Below, piece by piece: positions 24,001-34,734 of a stretch of 64,000 nt of DNA. Source of the stretch: Tieghemiomyces parasiticus (Eukaryota > Kickxellomycota > Dimargaritomycetes > Dimargaritales > Dimargaritaceae); assembly GCA_027575765.1 (NCBI GenBank), contig JANBPT010000105.1:1-64000 (forward strand), in the 5' to 3' direction. The number at the start of each line of letters is the position of its first letter. The stretch's first letter is position 1. Below the pieces are notes generated by a model. That model worked only from the letters and a program-made list of their open reading frames with translations. It did no database searches and had not been told where the DNA came from. The translations under genes were made by a program, and so were the position numbers.

Positions 24001-25034
24001 AACAGTGTTCCTCCTGGCCGATGTTTAACATTGCATTGGCGTGCCGAAAACCCCAACGGGGCAGTCTAATGGAAGGGAAACTGCGGAAAAGAAGGGACCG
24101 CCAACGCCAGCACGGGGCGGCGAGGGGTACTCGGATCGGGACCCTCCTCTCTCTCTCTCCATTTCCTGTTGCTACCTGTGGTAGCCCTTCTATCCTACGT
24201 CCTGTCCAGCCCTTCGCCTCCGGCTGTATTTTTTTAAAGGGGGGGGGGTGCAACCGCGCCAAAGGCAAGGGGACCTGGCCCGTACGACCGAGGGCCACCG
24301 CCACTCTTGCCCCGTCTTCTTTATCGCTGATAGGGCACTGGCCAACTTGCCACCACCACTGCCACCGTACACCCTTCCGTTCCCTTCCTCCCCTCCTCCA
24401 CTCTTTCTTTGTGAAACGTTTCGGGCTCTGTTGGACGGACCGATGCGCGATCATTCGAACACGGGAGGCCAGAAGTCCCAGGGCCAACGTCCTTGACCAT
24501 TTCTACCGTCGTGGTGGAGAATATCAACGGCGGGCCAATTTCTATAGTCGGGCTAATCGCCAAAATTGTCACCCGCTTTGCCACTTTATAATCTCGCCGA
24601 TGTCCTGCCCCTCTCTGCAAAATGTATTGCCTGCCTTTATACTTATTAAGCCCTTGGTCATTCTATAATCAATGCCTATCTATTTGCCGACGCTGCTATG
24701 AGTATAGTGGCTTAACTGTTCGCGCCACCACTCTCTTCCATTTCATTGCAACATTGACTTCGTCTCGTCAGCTCCCAACTCCTTCACCGCATTTCTCATC
24801 TCCCTTATCAACGCTCCATCCTGTATTCTCGAGTAAGCTGAATTTTCAGGGTTGAAGCCTTTATTACTCGGCTTAGCTTTCATATATACCATCGAGGCTT
24901 TATCGTGCCGAGTCCACCAACGCCCCTGTCCCAAACTTTCGATACCCCTTGTTTTCAATACCAAGGTTTACTATCCGGTAAAACAGTCCCGACCTGTGAC
25001 GCTGGACCATCTCACCACCGACAGCCCACCTACC
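21078..25034. other. Long AT-richer spacer between His-brace copies 1 and 2
   Basis: About 4 kb, clearly AT-richer than the gene blocks from 21.4 to 24.0 kb. Frames at 22865-23281 and 23949-24668 are long but have AT-biased or homopolymer-driven codons and no motif, so I leave them out. A run of ten G lies at 24239-24248. No relic of a fourth His-brace copy was seen. Confidence 0.4.
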
Positions 25035-25856
25035 ATGGCACGTTTTGTCCGCCTTCTAGTCTCCCTGGTCGCACTGGCAGCAGTCGCTAATTATGTAGCG
25101 GCGCACAGCGCACTGGGCTACCCTAAGCCCCGCGTCGGGCTTATGGAAACTGGCGGGGCCTGTGGGGCTGGTATGGGCTGTAAAGGGCCCTGCAACATGC
25201 CTAAATCGGCGTCCGACGCGAACAACGTGTCCCCCAACCTGCCCGTCTTCCAGCGTGGCCAAGTCATCCAGCCCTGGTGGAACCGCATGAACCACCCGGG
25301 TGGGTTCGTCCGGTTCGCCTTCGTTCCGTTTAGTCAATCCGATGACTGGGACGCTTTCAATTCCAATGTGGCCCAATACACCTGTTACGAGAAAGATTGC
25401 GGCCCCGACGACCCCGGTTTCACCATATTTGAAGCCGGGAACGGACCCGGCAACGGCAAATGTAGCGCATCGCTCACCATCCCGACGCATTTCCCCGACA
25501 ATACCGTCGTCACCCTGCAGTGGATATGGTTCGGTGGTGGGGTATACTACGCTCAACCGAAGGCCGGGTTTGGAGAGTACTATTCCTGTACTGACCTGGT
25601 AATTAAAGGTGGTGCCCAGGTTACTGTCCCGCACGCGGGTAAATCGACTCCGCCGCCGTTCGTCGGCAAGGACTATGCAAACCCAAAAACCGAGGTGTGC
25701 AAGTACTGGTCGTCGAACAAGGTGGGGGATTGTTCGTTCGGTGACCGTAAACCCAGTCCCGTGGCGGGCAACCTGCTTTCCCAGTCTCTTGAACCATGCG
25801 TTGTCAATGCATCCTCCTCAGCGGGCAGTCGAGTGGGCAAACCCTTTGGCTACTAA
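25035..25856 (+). CDS. Secreted His-brace (LPMO-like) protein, copy 2
   Basis: 273 residues, one exon, the closest relative of copy 1: both end with Gly-Lys-Pro-(Phe/Asn)-Gly-Tyr and share CKYWSSNK, PSPV(S/A)G and LSQSLEPC near the C-terminus. The signal peptide (LLVSLVALAAVANYV) ends at VAA, giving mature His24 (HSALGYPKPRV). The second His is His87 in MNHPGGFVRFA. GCKGPC is at 48-53, and WFGGGVYYAQ with GEYYSC follows. ATG 25035 (CTACCATGG) is chosen over the longer frame from 24852 because it starts the signal peptide and leaves a leader of normal length. The role is inferred as for copy 1: extracellular copper-dependent attack on, or binding to, a wall polysaccharide. Confidence 0.82.
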   Translation: MARFVRLLVSLVALAAVANYVAAHSALGYPKPRVGLMETGGACGAGMGCKGPCNMPKSASDANNVSPNLPVFQRGQVIQPWWNRMNHPGGFVRFAFVPFSQSDDWDAFNSNVAQYTCYEKDCGPDDPGFTIFEAGNGPGNGKCSASLTIPTHFPDNTVVTLQWIWFGGGVYYAQPKAGFGEYYSCTDLVIKGGAQVTVPHAGKSTPPPFVGKDYANPKTEVCKYWSSNKVGDCSFGDRKPSPVAGNLLSQSLEPCVVNASSSAGSRVGKPFGY

Positions 25857-28251
25857 GCTGGTTGGGGCAGTGTTTCCCCGTCCACCACCATCATTTCTAT
25901 ATCCGCTTCAAGCTTCCCCCTAAGAGGGTGCTTGAATAACATCTATAATAAATATCGTCATCCGGGCCTGCTTTCCCTCAATTAAGGATGGGGAGGGAGC
26001 CACAGTCACAGCAAGGTGAGTGTGTGGTACGATGTAAAAAAAAAAAGTAAAACATCGATGACGTAGGAGGTGATCCAGCGAGGAGTTCCCAACAATGTCA
26101 GGGGAAGGAAGAAAGCTATAAACTGTCGGGCCAGGGATTAATACGTTGGGGCCATACCAGGGTATAATAGGGGCCAGTAGAGTACACTTTCAGAGCGATT
26201 GGTTCACTCTCCATGAAAGTCCAACGTCATGCGAGGAGACAGGCCAAATTTTGCGCCTAAAAATGGAGTATCATTGGGGCTTGCGGAACGTATTTGCTTG
26301 GTTATGGCTGCGTCTGGCATTACCATTGATATCCCGAGACCTGTGGCGACGTCGCAGTCCATCGGGAAGAGAATTGGGACGGGTCCTTTTCCTCTTGGAG
26401 TTTTCCTAGGAGGAGCCTAATGCAAGACTTAGCGCGGTTACAGCGAATTGCTGAAAATATATTTAGGATCCCAGCATAGGGTCTCCGGTCGATTGTTTAT
26501 AATGAACATGGTGGCGTTGCAGGCCTTGGAAGTAGAACTGACGCGATCTGCTCAAAGGTAATGCAGAGAGGAGACCTCAAGGTATGGCGGTGGTTAAGGA
26601 TACCGCACAGGTGGCCGGTTGGTGAGCTGGCGATTGACCAGGAAAGTGAGTAGGACAAGATTCACACCGGTCATGTATATCATCCATTTGCACTACGAAT
26701 ACGAATTCGATGGCTCTTGGCTGATCAATGGTGCTTGGTAATGATAGGCTCTTTGCTCTATAAGGCTGTTGAACATGTTGAAATAGCCGGTTGAAGGAAG
26801 GACGAAAACATGGTGTGCATCGTTCTGGCGTATTTAAACGTTGCTGGATCGCCTGAGGTGGAAGGAAGCTATCGCAAGACTAGCGATGGTTGGTCAACAT
26901 CATTGGAATGCCAGCTCCGAATACGTACATATCGAAGAATAGTACGACGTGTACACATCCTCCTCACCCATCGTAATTAAATTTCAATTCCAGCCATCAA
27001 CGGAGGTACTGGACTGGCACTAAAGTATAGCCGAACCCCGGTACACCATCGTGGTAGGCTTGTCTAGCAGCTATGCGAACATACCTTTCCATTGCCCACC
27101 AGTTTCGGTTGCCACACTTGGTATAGCCGCCATGTCAGCAGCCAGGGGGCCTATTGGCCACGGCTCCATTGTCAACAAAATAGGGATCTACCACCAGGAC
27201 CAACGCCGAGCCATGCGTCTCTCTTCCTTTTGGCGGTAGTTTTTCCGCTAATTCACGGCCTGCTCATCCCTCACCTCTTCATCTTCACCCACTCTGATTT
27301 GCACATCCACCTCCCTCTTTATCTGGATTGTGTTCACACAGTAATCTCTCTCATTTCAGCCGAGCTGCCTATCTTGTCGACAAGTGCAGGCGCAGGAGCC
27401 GGCCATCCTTCACTTGTTAGGCCTTCGGCTAATAACGATTGGTCTTGAATGTGAAGATGATGTGCTCGCAAACGTTGAGGCGCACTGAGCGAGAAGTAAG
27501 GGCGGGGAGGGCATCCAACGGCGGGTAGTAAGTAGGTATTTCCTCTGCATCGGTTCCATTCATTAGTGTGACTAGCTCCGGAACTATCAGCAGGTTGTAA
27601 AGGGGTGTCTTCACGGTTTACATATTATCCGGATTTTGATCAAAAGGAAGTGCCCAGAACTTAAAGCGTCAAGTGGCGAAGGGGGAGGCTGAAGGAGGAA
27701 GGGGGGAGCGGAGGAAAAGAAGCGAGAGGATGGATCGTCGAATTGGCCTGGTATTATTGGTTTTATCAATCCGTAGTCATTATCCACCCGCTCTCTGTAC
27801 TGATCGACCGAGGAGTAGCAGTGGAGTTAGGACATCCTTTCCGGGTCAAGAGTGCCTCGTCCCTTTTCCAGGTTTCCTTGATGTGCTGTTTGGCTTTGGT
27901 GGCAGGCGGAAAAAATGGAGGTGGGGGTGTTATACCGTTCCCGCTTTCCGCTTGAAAATGGTACGTATAAAGGTCGGGCGACCTGGCCATCGTCTTTAAA
28001 TGCGGGTATCTAATTCTAACCACACGGCAGTACCTTACTACTAACTAGGCTTTTCCTGTCTGGTCCTTATTTTCATATATGTTTTAAACCCCTATTTCCA
28101 TCATACCCGTTGGGACGCATTGTTACTTCCTCCCCAACGCCTTAGAGCAATTCAGTTTTTTTATTTTGCTACTGAACACCATTTACTGCCCGTACGATAG
28201 GCCCTTAAACCATTTTACTCACCTCGCCCCCTCACCATTAATATTACCAAG
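25857..28251. other. Spacer between His-brace copies 2 and 3
   Basis: About 2.4 kb with a run of A at 26036-26046 and AT-rich stretches. Short frames only, none with family motifs. Confidence 0.45.
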
Positions 28252-29361
28252 ATGAAGGGATCTCTTTTAACTATGGGAGCTGCGCTCCTCATGTCTTCCC
28301 TGGGCCTCGTCGACGCCCATGGTATGTTGTACCAAATTTCGAGCAACACCGTCGTTTCTGGACCCAAATCCATCGGCTCCCGCGGTAACAAGGAGTTCTG
28401 GGGTACCTGCGGTGCAGGTCAGGGTTGCACAGGTCCCTGCGACAGCCCGCGTGCTGACGTCGACTGGACCTACACCGCCCGCCCCACGGTCGGCCGTGGT
28501 ACCGAGCTCACGGTGAGCTGGAAACGCCTCAACCATCCCGGCGGCTTCGTCCGTCTGGCCATCGCGCCGTTCGATCAGTCGGACAGCTGGGAAGCGTTTA
28601 ACAGTAATATCGTGGGCGGGTCCTGCTATGAGCGCGGGTGCGGGGCCACCGCTGCGGATAACAAGAACTTCTGGGGTCCCCTGACCGGTTCCGGCTCGGA
28701 TACCTGCTCGACCACCATCACCGTGCCGGAGAACCTGGCCGACGGCAAATACACCGTCCAGTGGATGTGGCACGGCGGTGGTATTGTGTTCGGTCAGAAA
28801 GACTCGGCCTTTGGCGAATTCTACGGGTGCACCGACTTCAAGATCCAGGGCGGGTCCGCCCCGGTGAGCGCTGCCCCGACCGCCATCGACTTCAAGGGCG
28901 GCGACTTTATCCAGCCCAACGCCGACGATTGCCGGTTCTGGAAGTGCGATAAGGTCGGTATGTGCACCTATGGTGGCCGTAAGCCCGCTAACGCCCATGA
29001 CCCTATCGAGGCCAACGCTACCTTGGACCCAGCTTTCACCAATGTCGGGCCCCAGCGCGGTCGTCCCGACTGGGCCGGCGGTGTGAACCACGTCCCCAGT
29101 AACAACGGCACCTCCGCTACCACCAGCACTACTATTACTACCTCTCCTGTCGCTACCGGCTCCGTTGCGGGCCCGATCCCCACTTCTCCCAGCGGCAACG
29201 ATGATACCGGCTCGGGCGACGGCGATGTCGAGGACGACACTAGCACTCCCTCGGAAACCTCCCCCACCGCTCCCGGCTCTACCTCGGCCCACGGCGGTAA
29301 GAAGTGCATGCGCAAGTGCCGCGGTCATAAGTGCAAGGCTCCTACCTCTTCTGTGATCTAA
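28252..29361 (+). CDS. Secreted His-brace (LPMO-like) protein, copy 3, with Ser/Thr tail
   Basis: 369 residues, about 100 longer than copies 1 and 2. Signal peptide MKGSLLTMGAALLMSSLGLVDA ends before His23 (HGMLYQIS). The second His is His95 in LNHPGGFVRLA. It keeps GCTGPC (58-63), DSWEAFN, QWMWHGGGIVFGQ (the Tyr pair of the other copies is changed here to Val-Phe) and GEFYGC. After about residue 275 comes a Ser/Thr/Pro/Asp-rich tail likely to be O-glycosylated, closed by a basic Cys-containing end (KKCMRKCRGHKCK). The tail may anchor the protein in the wall or act as a small carbohydrate-binding knot; that is a guess. ATG 28252 starts the signal peptide directly. The most diverged of the three copies. 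Confidence 0.82.
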   Translation: MKGSLLTMGAALLMSSLGLVDAHGMLYQISSNTVVSGPKSIGSRGNKEFWGTCGAGQGCTGPCDSPRADVDWTYTARPTVGRGTELTVSWKRLNHPGGFVRLAIAPFDQSDSWEAFNSNIVGGSCYERGCGATAADNKNFWGPLTGSGSDTCSTTITVPENLADGKYTVQWMWHGGGIVFGQKDSAFGEFYGCTDFKIQGGSAPVSAAPTAIDFKGGDFIQPNADDCRFWKCDKVGMCTYGGRKPANAHDPIEANATLDPAFTNVGPQRGRPDWAGGVNHVPSNNGTSATTSTTITTSPVATGSVAGPIPTSPSGNDDTGSGDGDVEDDTSTPSETSPTAPGSTSAHGGKKCMRKCRGHKCKAPTSSVI

Positions 29362-30848
29362 GCAGCTCGCTGGCCTGCTATCACATCATCTTTGATGCTA
29401 ACACACCAACGTCCTTTACTTGGTAGCCTACTTCCCATAATAAACCGAACCGATGCTTCCACCATAGCTCCCCTTGCCTCATTAGGCGTTTGCAGGGTCA
29501 GTCGGCACCTGTAGCACAGTGGCTATCTACCCTCTAGGCACTGCGTTGCATTCTGCGGCATTTCGTGACGGGGGTTTCACAGACCTGGCTTATTTTTGGT
29601 GCGAGGCAAGTGCGAAGGCGATATTTCGTGCAGCGGATTGGCGTCAAGTAGGGACAGTCGGAAAATGAGTAGCTGGCGGACGATGGACCTATCGCCTCAA
29701 GAAGTATAATCCGGCCTCCGTTCGGTGTCCAGACCGGCACCTGTCCCTCCTAGTCAAGTCGGCTATAAAATCCTCGACTACTAGGGATGAACCAGACATT
29801 CTGGTTTCAGTTAGCAGTCCACCGAGTAACTTGGCCGGCTGCTGGTCGTACAGAGAACCAAAGACGGCTCGCCCCTGAGCCCCACGGCCCTCCAGGGTTA
29901 CACCGCTCTAAGATACAGCGTACGTGAGTGCGGCTGAGTTTGGTGTATCCCCCGTGGCGAGAATTGCAGGCCACTTCTCCGTCCATTCTTCTGGCTATTT
30001 GAGAGATGCCCGGCCCTTCATGAAACTTTGATTAATATACCTGGGTCCATCATCGAGTACGAGCGGATGCCCCCCCCCGTGTTAACAGCCGACCTTTCGT
30101 TCACCGTCCCAGTCTTCAGAGTGACTTGTCGTTCATCGAGTCACCCCACCGCTCGCCAATCCTCTCCCCTTGGCTCTCTGCGCACAAGAACAATCACCTC
30201 CTTACTTCCCCCTCCCCCACCCTTCATCGTGCCGCCGCAGCCTATAGGACACGGCGGAGCGGCACACTCCCACCTCTGACGCCATACAGTACCTCTCTAT
30301 TACAAGCGGGCGATGTGAGTCTCGGGCGGGGTTTAATTTTAGTTGGCGCCGAAACCTCCCCCGCCTTCTCTCGCTATATACACTGCCTGTCGTCCTTGGC
30401 GGGTGGGGAAAGGAGAGAGCAACCGTCGCTAACTTTGGCGGGGATCCACTGGTCAGGTCGTCACACCCAACCCTCCACTCTTGGCCAAGTGCGCCACCCC
30501 GGCAGCCTGGAGATAGGGGGTCTTTTCCAAACCCAACCCTATGATCTTCTACCAGCACCCACCGTCTGATTGCCCTCACCCCGCACACCTCACCCATCGT
30601 GGTGGTGGCGGGGGGAAGCCTAAGACGCCTCACAGCGGCTCAGCCCACCTGCCCACCTTCTGGCCCACGCACCGACACCTCCTTGTCCCTTTACCCTCTG
30701 AGCGTTTGTGTGGTGTAGTCTCATTACTTCCCTGACCCGGTCTCGTTCACCTCTTTAGCTTGCGCAACACCCCATTCCTTGAGGCACCTATATACCTCTT
30801 CCTCCCTCACCCCCCTCGCACGATCTCGTACATACCCCGTTTGTAACT
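29362..30848. other. Intergenic before profilin
   Basis: About 1.5 kb, no trusted frame. The last 300 bp are C/T-rich, the usual leader of genes here, with CACCTATATACCTC near 30783 as a possible TATA element. Confidence 0.45.
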
Positions 30849-31869
30849 ATGTCTTGGCAAGCTTGGGCCGATACCATCACCAACGCCGGTTTCAAGTGCG
30901 GTGCCATCTACGGCCAGCAGGGCGGATGCTGGGCCCAGAGCAATGGTTGTACGGTAAGTAAATCCACCCTGCTTGAACCCCGATCACCCGACCCGGTGTG
31001 CGCTATCCCGACTTGGGGGGTTGCATCTATGGCGCAACCCTTCCCATGGGGGATGGCCGCGCTGATGAGGAATACTGCAGTAGCCGTCGAGTGTGGCGCT
31101 ACCGGGCCCCGCTACAGCTACGCCTGGTCGTTGAAGCGCTTTACTACAAACCTTCTTCGTCTCTCCCCTCATGGTATTTGGCCTCGTACGTACCAGTATC
31201 GCACCTAGCTAACCCCCTATTACTCACGGCCCTGTCTACTGTATCCATCAATCCCAACATTGGATCACCCACCAGCTGAGCGACGAAGAGTTCCAGAAAA
31301 TCAGCCATGGGTTCCAGGACGTAAGCCAGTTGGGCCAGACTGGCCTTGTCGTCAATGGCATTAAGTATTTTGCTCTCCTGTGCGACGATACGACCCTGCG
31401 TGGCAAGAAGGTAGGTTCTAAGAGGAGGTTACTCTCCTGGCACGTTCTGGCTTCAAGAGCGGTGCTCGATACCGGCCCGCTCGGGCGAGGGACACGTCCC
31501 CGCAGCCGTCGTCAATGGGGGAGACCCCAGTGCGTCCGTGTAACTTCCCCAGGAGGGAAGTCAGGGCCCACAAGTCGTTTGACCGGCTGGCATTAGGCAC
31601 TGTAGGGGCACCGGTACCTTTCTTCCACTATTTGTAGGCTACTCGAAGACCACGCTTTCCTTTGCTAACGAGCTTTGTTTCCCCCCTTCCTTCCGTTCTA
31701 ATCCCGGCCCTTTCAATCTTTCTCCGTGGCACAGGGTGATAATGGGGTGCTCATCATCAAGTCTAACCAGGCTATCGTCATCGGCGTCTTTGACTCGCGC
31801 ATGCAGCCCGGCGAGGCCAACCTCAAGCTGGACGATGTGGTCAAGAACCTGAAGAACTCAGGCTACTAA
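30849..31869 (+). CDS. PFY1: Profilin
   Basis: Binds actin monomers, poly-proline formins and phosphoinositides to feed filament growth; cytosol and cell tips. Three exons, 30849-30953, 31276-31410 and 31735-31869, both junctions phase 0, give 124 residues (yeast profilin 126). The N-terminal MSWQAWADTI is the classic profilin start that forms the poly-proline site with the C-terminal helix. The middle has GLVVNGIKYFALLCDD, and exon 3 has KSNQAIVIGVFDSRMQPGEAN and ends LKNSGY. Introns are long for the gene (322 and 324 bp) with GTAAGT and GTAGGT donors. Nothing unusual in length or motifs. Confidence 0.93.
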
Positions 31870-32397
31870 ATCTTGTCGATTTGCCTGGACGATTCGGCCT
31901 TAAACCCCTACTGCGTTGGAAATTGGCACGACGTCCTCGGCTTGTCCATTGGCCCGCCCTGCCCTCTCTCTCTTTCTACCCATATATCTTCACTCTGTTT
32001 TGACTCTACGAGTCTCCAACCGCCAAATCCCCCACCTTCCTTTCTTAGTTTTACCCTTTATAAACAGCTTTTCTGATGGCCCTCTTTCGAAAAGGGCTGG
32101 TGTAGCAAAGGCCGATCCTCCTGGTACCGGTTAGTACTACCGCCAGCTCCATTGTGGGCGCAAACCGAGTAGGTCAAATCAGCTAGCTGCCCAATCTGAC
32201 GGTGGAAGAAATCAAAAGTAAAAAATAAAAACAGACCAGGTTTATTGTGGTAAGTCAAATATTTCCGTAAGCCACAATCCGTTCGTTTCGCACTTTGATA
32301 CCAGGTGGGGTGGCCGCGTCTACATTACCTGGCCCTCGGATCACTCATTAGATACATGATGTGTCATATCCGCTCACGACACCCGTCTCTCGGGCAC
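31870..32397. other. Intergenic between convergent 3' ends
   Basis: Between the ends of profilin (+) and ETT1 (-). AT-rich with an AATAAA-like stretch near 32222-32228. No gene seen. Confidence 0.5.
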
Positions 32398-34734
32398 TTA
32401 AAAGTCGTCGGTCTCGGAAACGATCTCTTCCATATCCTGAAGTTGAGCGCGCACCTCCAGATCTCCAGGGCTCATGTCCCGGGCCTTTCGCAAAATTTCC
32501 ATGCCCCGGTCGTAACGGTCGATAGCGGCGTCCTCGTTCTCGTCTAGCATGCTCGTAGTTAGGTAGGCATTGCCGAGCTGTAAGTCGGTCAAGTACGGTC
32601 CGGTGCGAGGGTACAGGAAGAGGTAGAGGAGAGTGAAATAATTACATGCGGTCGATGGTATGGTCTAGCGGTTAGTCGGTTGGCTGCGGCTTATGGTAGG
32701 GCGCGTGTGATGGCCATAATTAACCTTTGTCGGTACGGCCCTCTGGGGGGAAGAAGACCAGCGGTCAGGACTTACCAATTTCAGAACGTCAGTCTGTAGC
32801 TGAACGTGGGCCAGGGTCACCGGTTGTTTGCCCTTGCCGTCACAATTATTCATCGGGTCGATAAGTTTCAGCAGGTGGCTAATCACCACATCCATTTGAT
32901 CCTGGGGGTGAGAAGTATAGGTTGATGGATCGTATGTATCGAAGATATTAGCCATGTAGAATGGGACGACGTATGAGTTTTTTAAAAAAGAAGCATACAT
33001 CATACACACTATGAACGGTCGTAGACAGCCCACAAAGCAACGACCGGCAGGGTAATTTGTGCCGGGTTTTCAGCTAAGGGACTGCCACGTTGATCGAACC
33101 TTAACTGGTCGGCTTACCTTGACGTGGTCTGTGTTCTCGCCTTGATCTGTCTGAGCCCGGAGCGTGAAGAACTTGCACCGGTAGTAAAGCAACGTGGTCG
33201 CCGTGTCCAGCTGCAGGTTCGGATCGAGGGTTGTGGCCTTGTCGATGCACCGTATTATCTCGTGGTAGATATGGTTGTTTACTGCGGGCGGGTGAGATGA
33301 AGCAAATGTCGATGGATTAGACGCTGGTAGTTAAGGTGTATATATATATATGTATCAAAGTCCGAAACACCAAATCACATCACACGACGTTAGTGGCGTT
33401 AGCCAAGTCGGCAATCTCCACCGTTGACTTACGTTGGGTGGTGCTAATGTACAGATATTTGGCTAGCGTGTGGGCCATCAGGAGCGGCAGGTCGCTGATG
33501 GCGGTAGACTCGACTCCAGTGGCGGCTGTAGAGGTAGAGGGGTACACGGAGGGGTAGAGGGCGGTGGCCTGGATCGACAGGTGATAAGGCAAACCAAAAA
33601 TAAAGAATAAAAGTACACTCAAGGTCCATGGTTAGCATCATCCTATTGGATACCACAATAGCAGGCTTTCCCTGCGCCACATCGCCACACCCCTCGCTAC
33701 TACGAGGTATATCCAGTTACCTGATCAAATGCGATACTGGCGCGCTGCAGCAGTTCCGAGGCGGGTGTCACACGCATCCGCTGCTCGGCAGCGACGTAGT
33801 CAGGATCGTCGAAGGGTAGTTTGGCGACCCGTGCGCCAAACCCGCGCACACCACTATCCAGATCATCTTCGTCGGACTCATCTTGGTCGGAATCTAACCC
33901 GCGGCCAGGACCGTAGTGCTGACGTTGGGTCTGGAGGTACTTACGCACCTCCAGGTCCTGGAAGATGGCTTTGACCACAAGGGCCCGACCGTTAGCAAAG
34001 TGGGTGTCCATGTCGAGTTTGGTGGGTGCTACCGGGGTGGTGGTAGCAGAAGCATCTCCAAGCTCGTCATTTTTCCCGTCAGCTGCCGTTTCAAATGGGA
34101 TCAGGGCCTCCGCTCGGGCGTTCGTAATGGCGGCAAAATTGGCCAAGGCAGTGTCAGCGTAGACCGGGTAACGCGCTTGGAAGCTCAGCTCTAGGAGACA
34201 GGTACCTTGGTTCAACAGTTTCTGCAAAGGTACCGCCGAGATGGCCGGTTCTGCCTCCGCAGCTACGGCTTCAGTATCGGCGGCCAGGGGGTTCAGTATC
34301 TGCTCGATCTCCCGCTCGTAGGCCTCCCTGGCCACGTCGAGGAGTTGCAGGACACGTAACCTGGCCTCATCGGACGTGGGTTTACCGTTGTCGTAGTCGA
34401 GCGCGGCGTAAAGAAGCTGATCCGCGGTGATGGGCGCGGCGGAATCACCTTCGGAGGTGGCGGGTAAGATACCGCGCGAAAGGTTGGTCTCGTCGTCTGT
34501 GTCCTCCGAGTTGCTGTCCACCTCGTCCTCGTCACTCATGTCCTTCCCTTCGTCCTCAGAGTCCGCTTCGGATTCAGACGCTGCGTTAATGTCAGCACTG
34601 GAGTCCTCGCTGGTCGATTCAGACGTTGCACAGCTGGCCACCAGCCTGGGATCATCGACCAGTAGACCGGCGTCGGGACCCAAACGCCGCCGCTTGGAGC
34701 TGGGACTACTAGTTTCGCTAGCGGAGTCGGACAT
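32398..34734 (-). CDS. ETT1: ETT1-like enhancer of translation termination
   Basis: Five exons: 34734-33721, 33568-33433, 33281-33118, 32901-32776 and 32577-32398. Donors are GTAACT, GTAAGT, GTAAGC and GTAAGT, and phases agree at every junction; total 539 residues. The N-terminus has a nuclear-type basic patch (SSKRRRLG) followed by a very acidic Ser/Asp/Glu segment of about 70 residues. The rest is TPR-like helices: LLNQGTCLLELSFQARYPVYAD, LPLLMAHTLAKYLYI, KATTLDPNLQLDTATTLLYYR and finally LGNAYLTTSMLDENEDAAID with a KARDMSPGDLEVRAQL repeat. This matches the outline of fungal ETT1, a nuclear protein that affects stop-codon read-through in yeast. The family call rests on architecture and scattered motifs; another nuclear TPR protein is possible. 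ATG 34734 is preferred to an upstream ATG at 34830. Confidence 0.68.
33338..33353. repeat. (TA)n tract in ETT1 intron 2
   Basis: GTATATATATATATGTAT-type dinucleotide run inside the intron between exons 2 and 3. Confidence 0.7.

Noticed and set aside
23949..24668. 239-codon plus-strand frame between His-brace copies
   Set aside because: Crosses a poly-G run, no domain, no signal peptide that makes sense, codon use unlike the real genes.
32650..32690. tRNA-like TGGTCTAGCGGTTAG on the plus strand inside ETT1 intron 4
   Set aside because: Same explanation: it is the complement of a GACTAAC branch site, and no B box follows within 75 bases.
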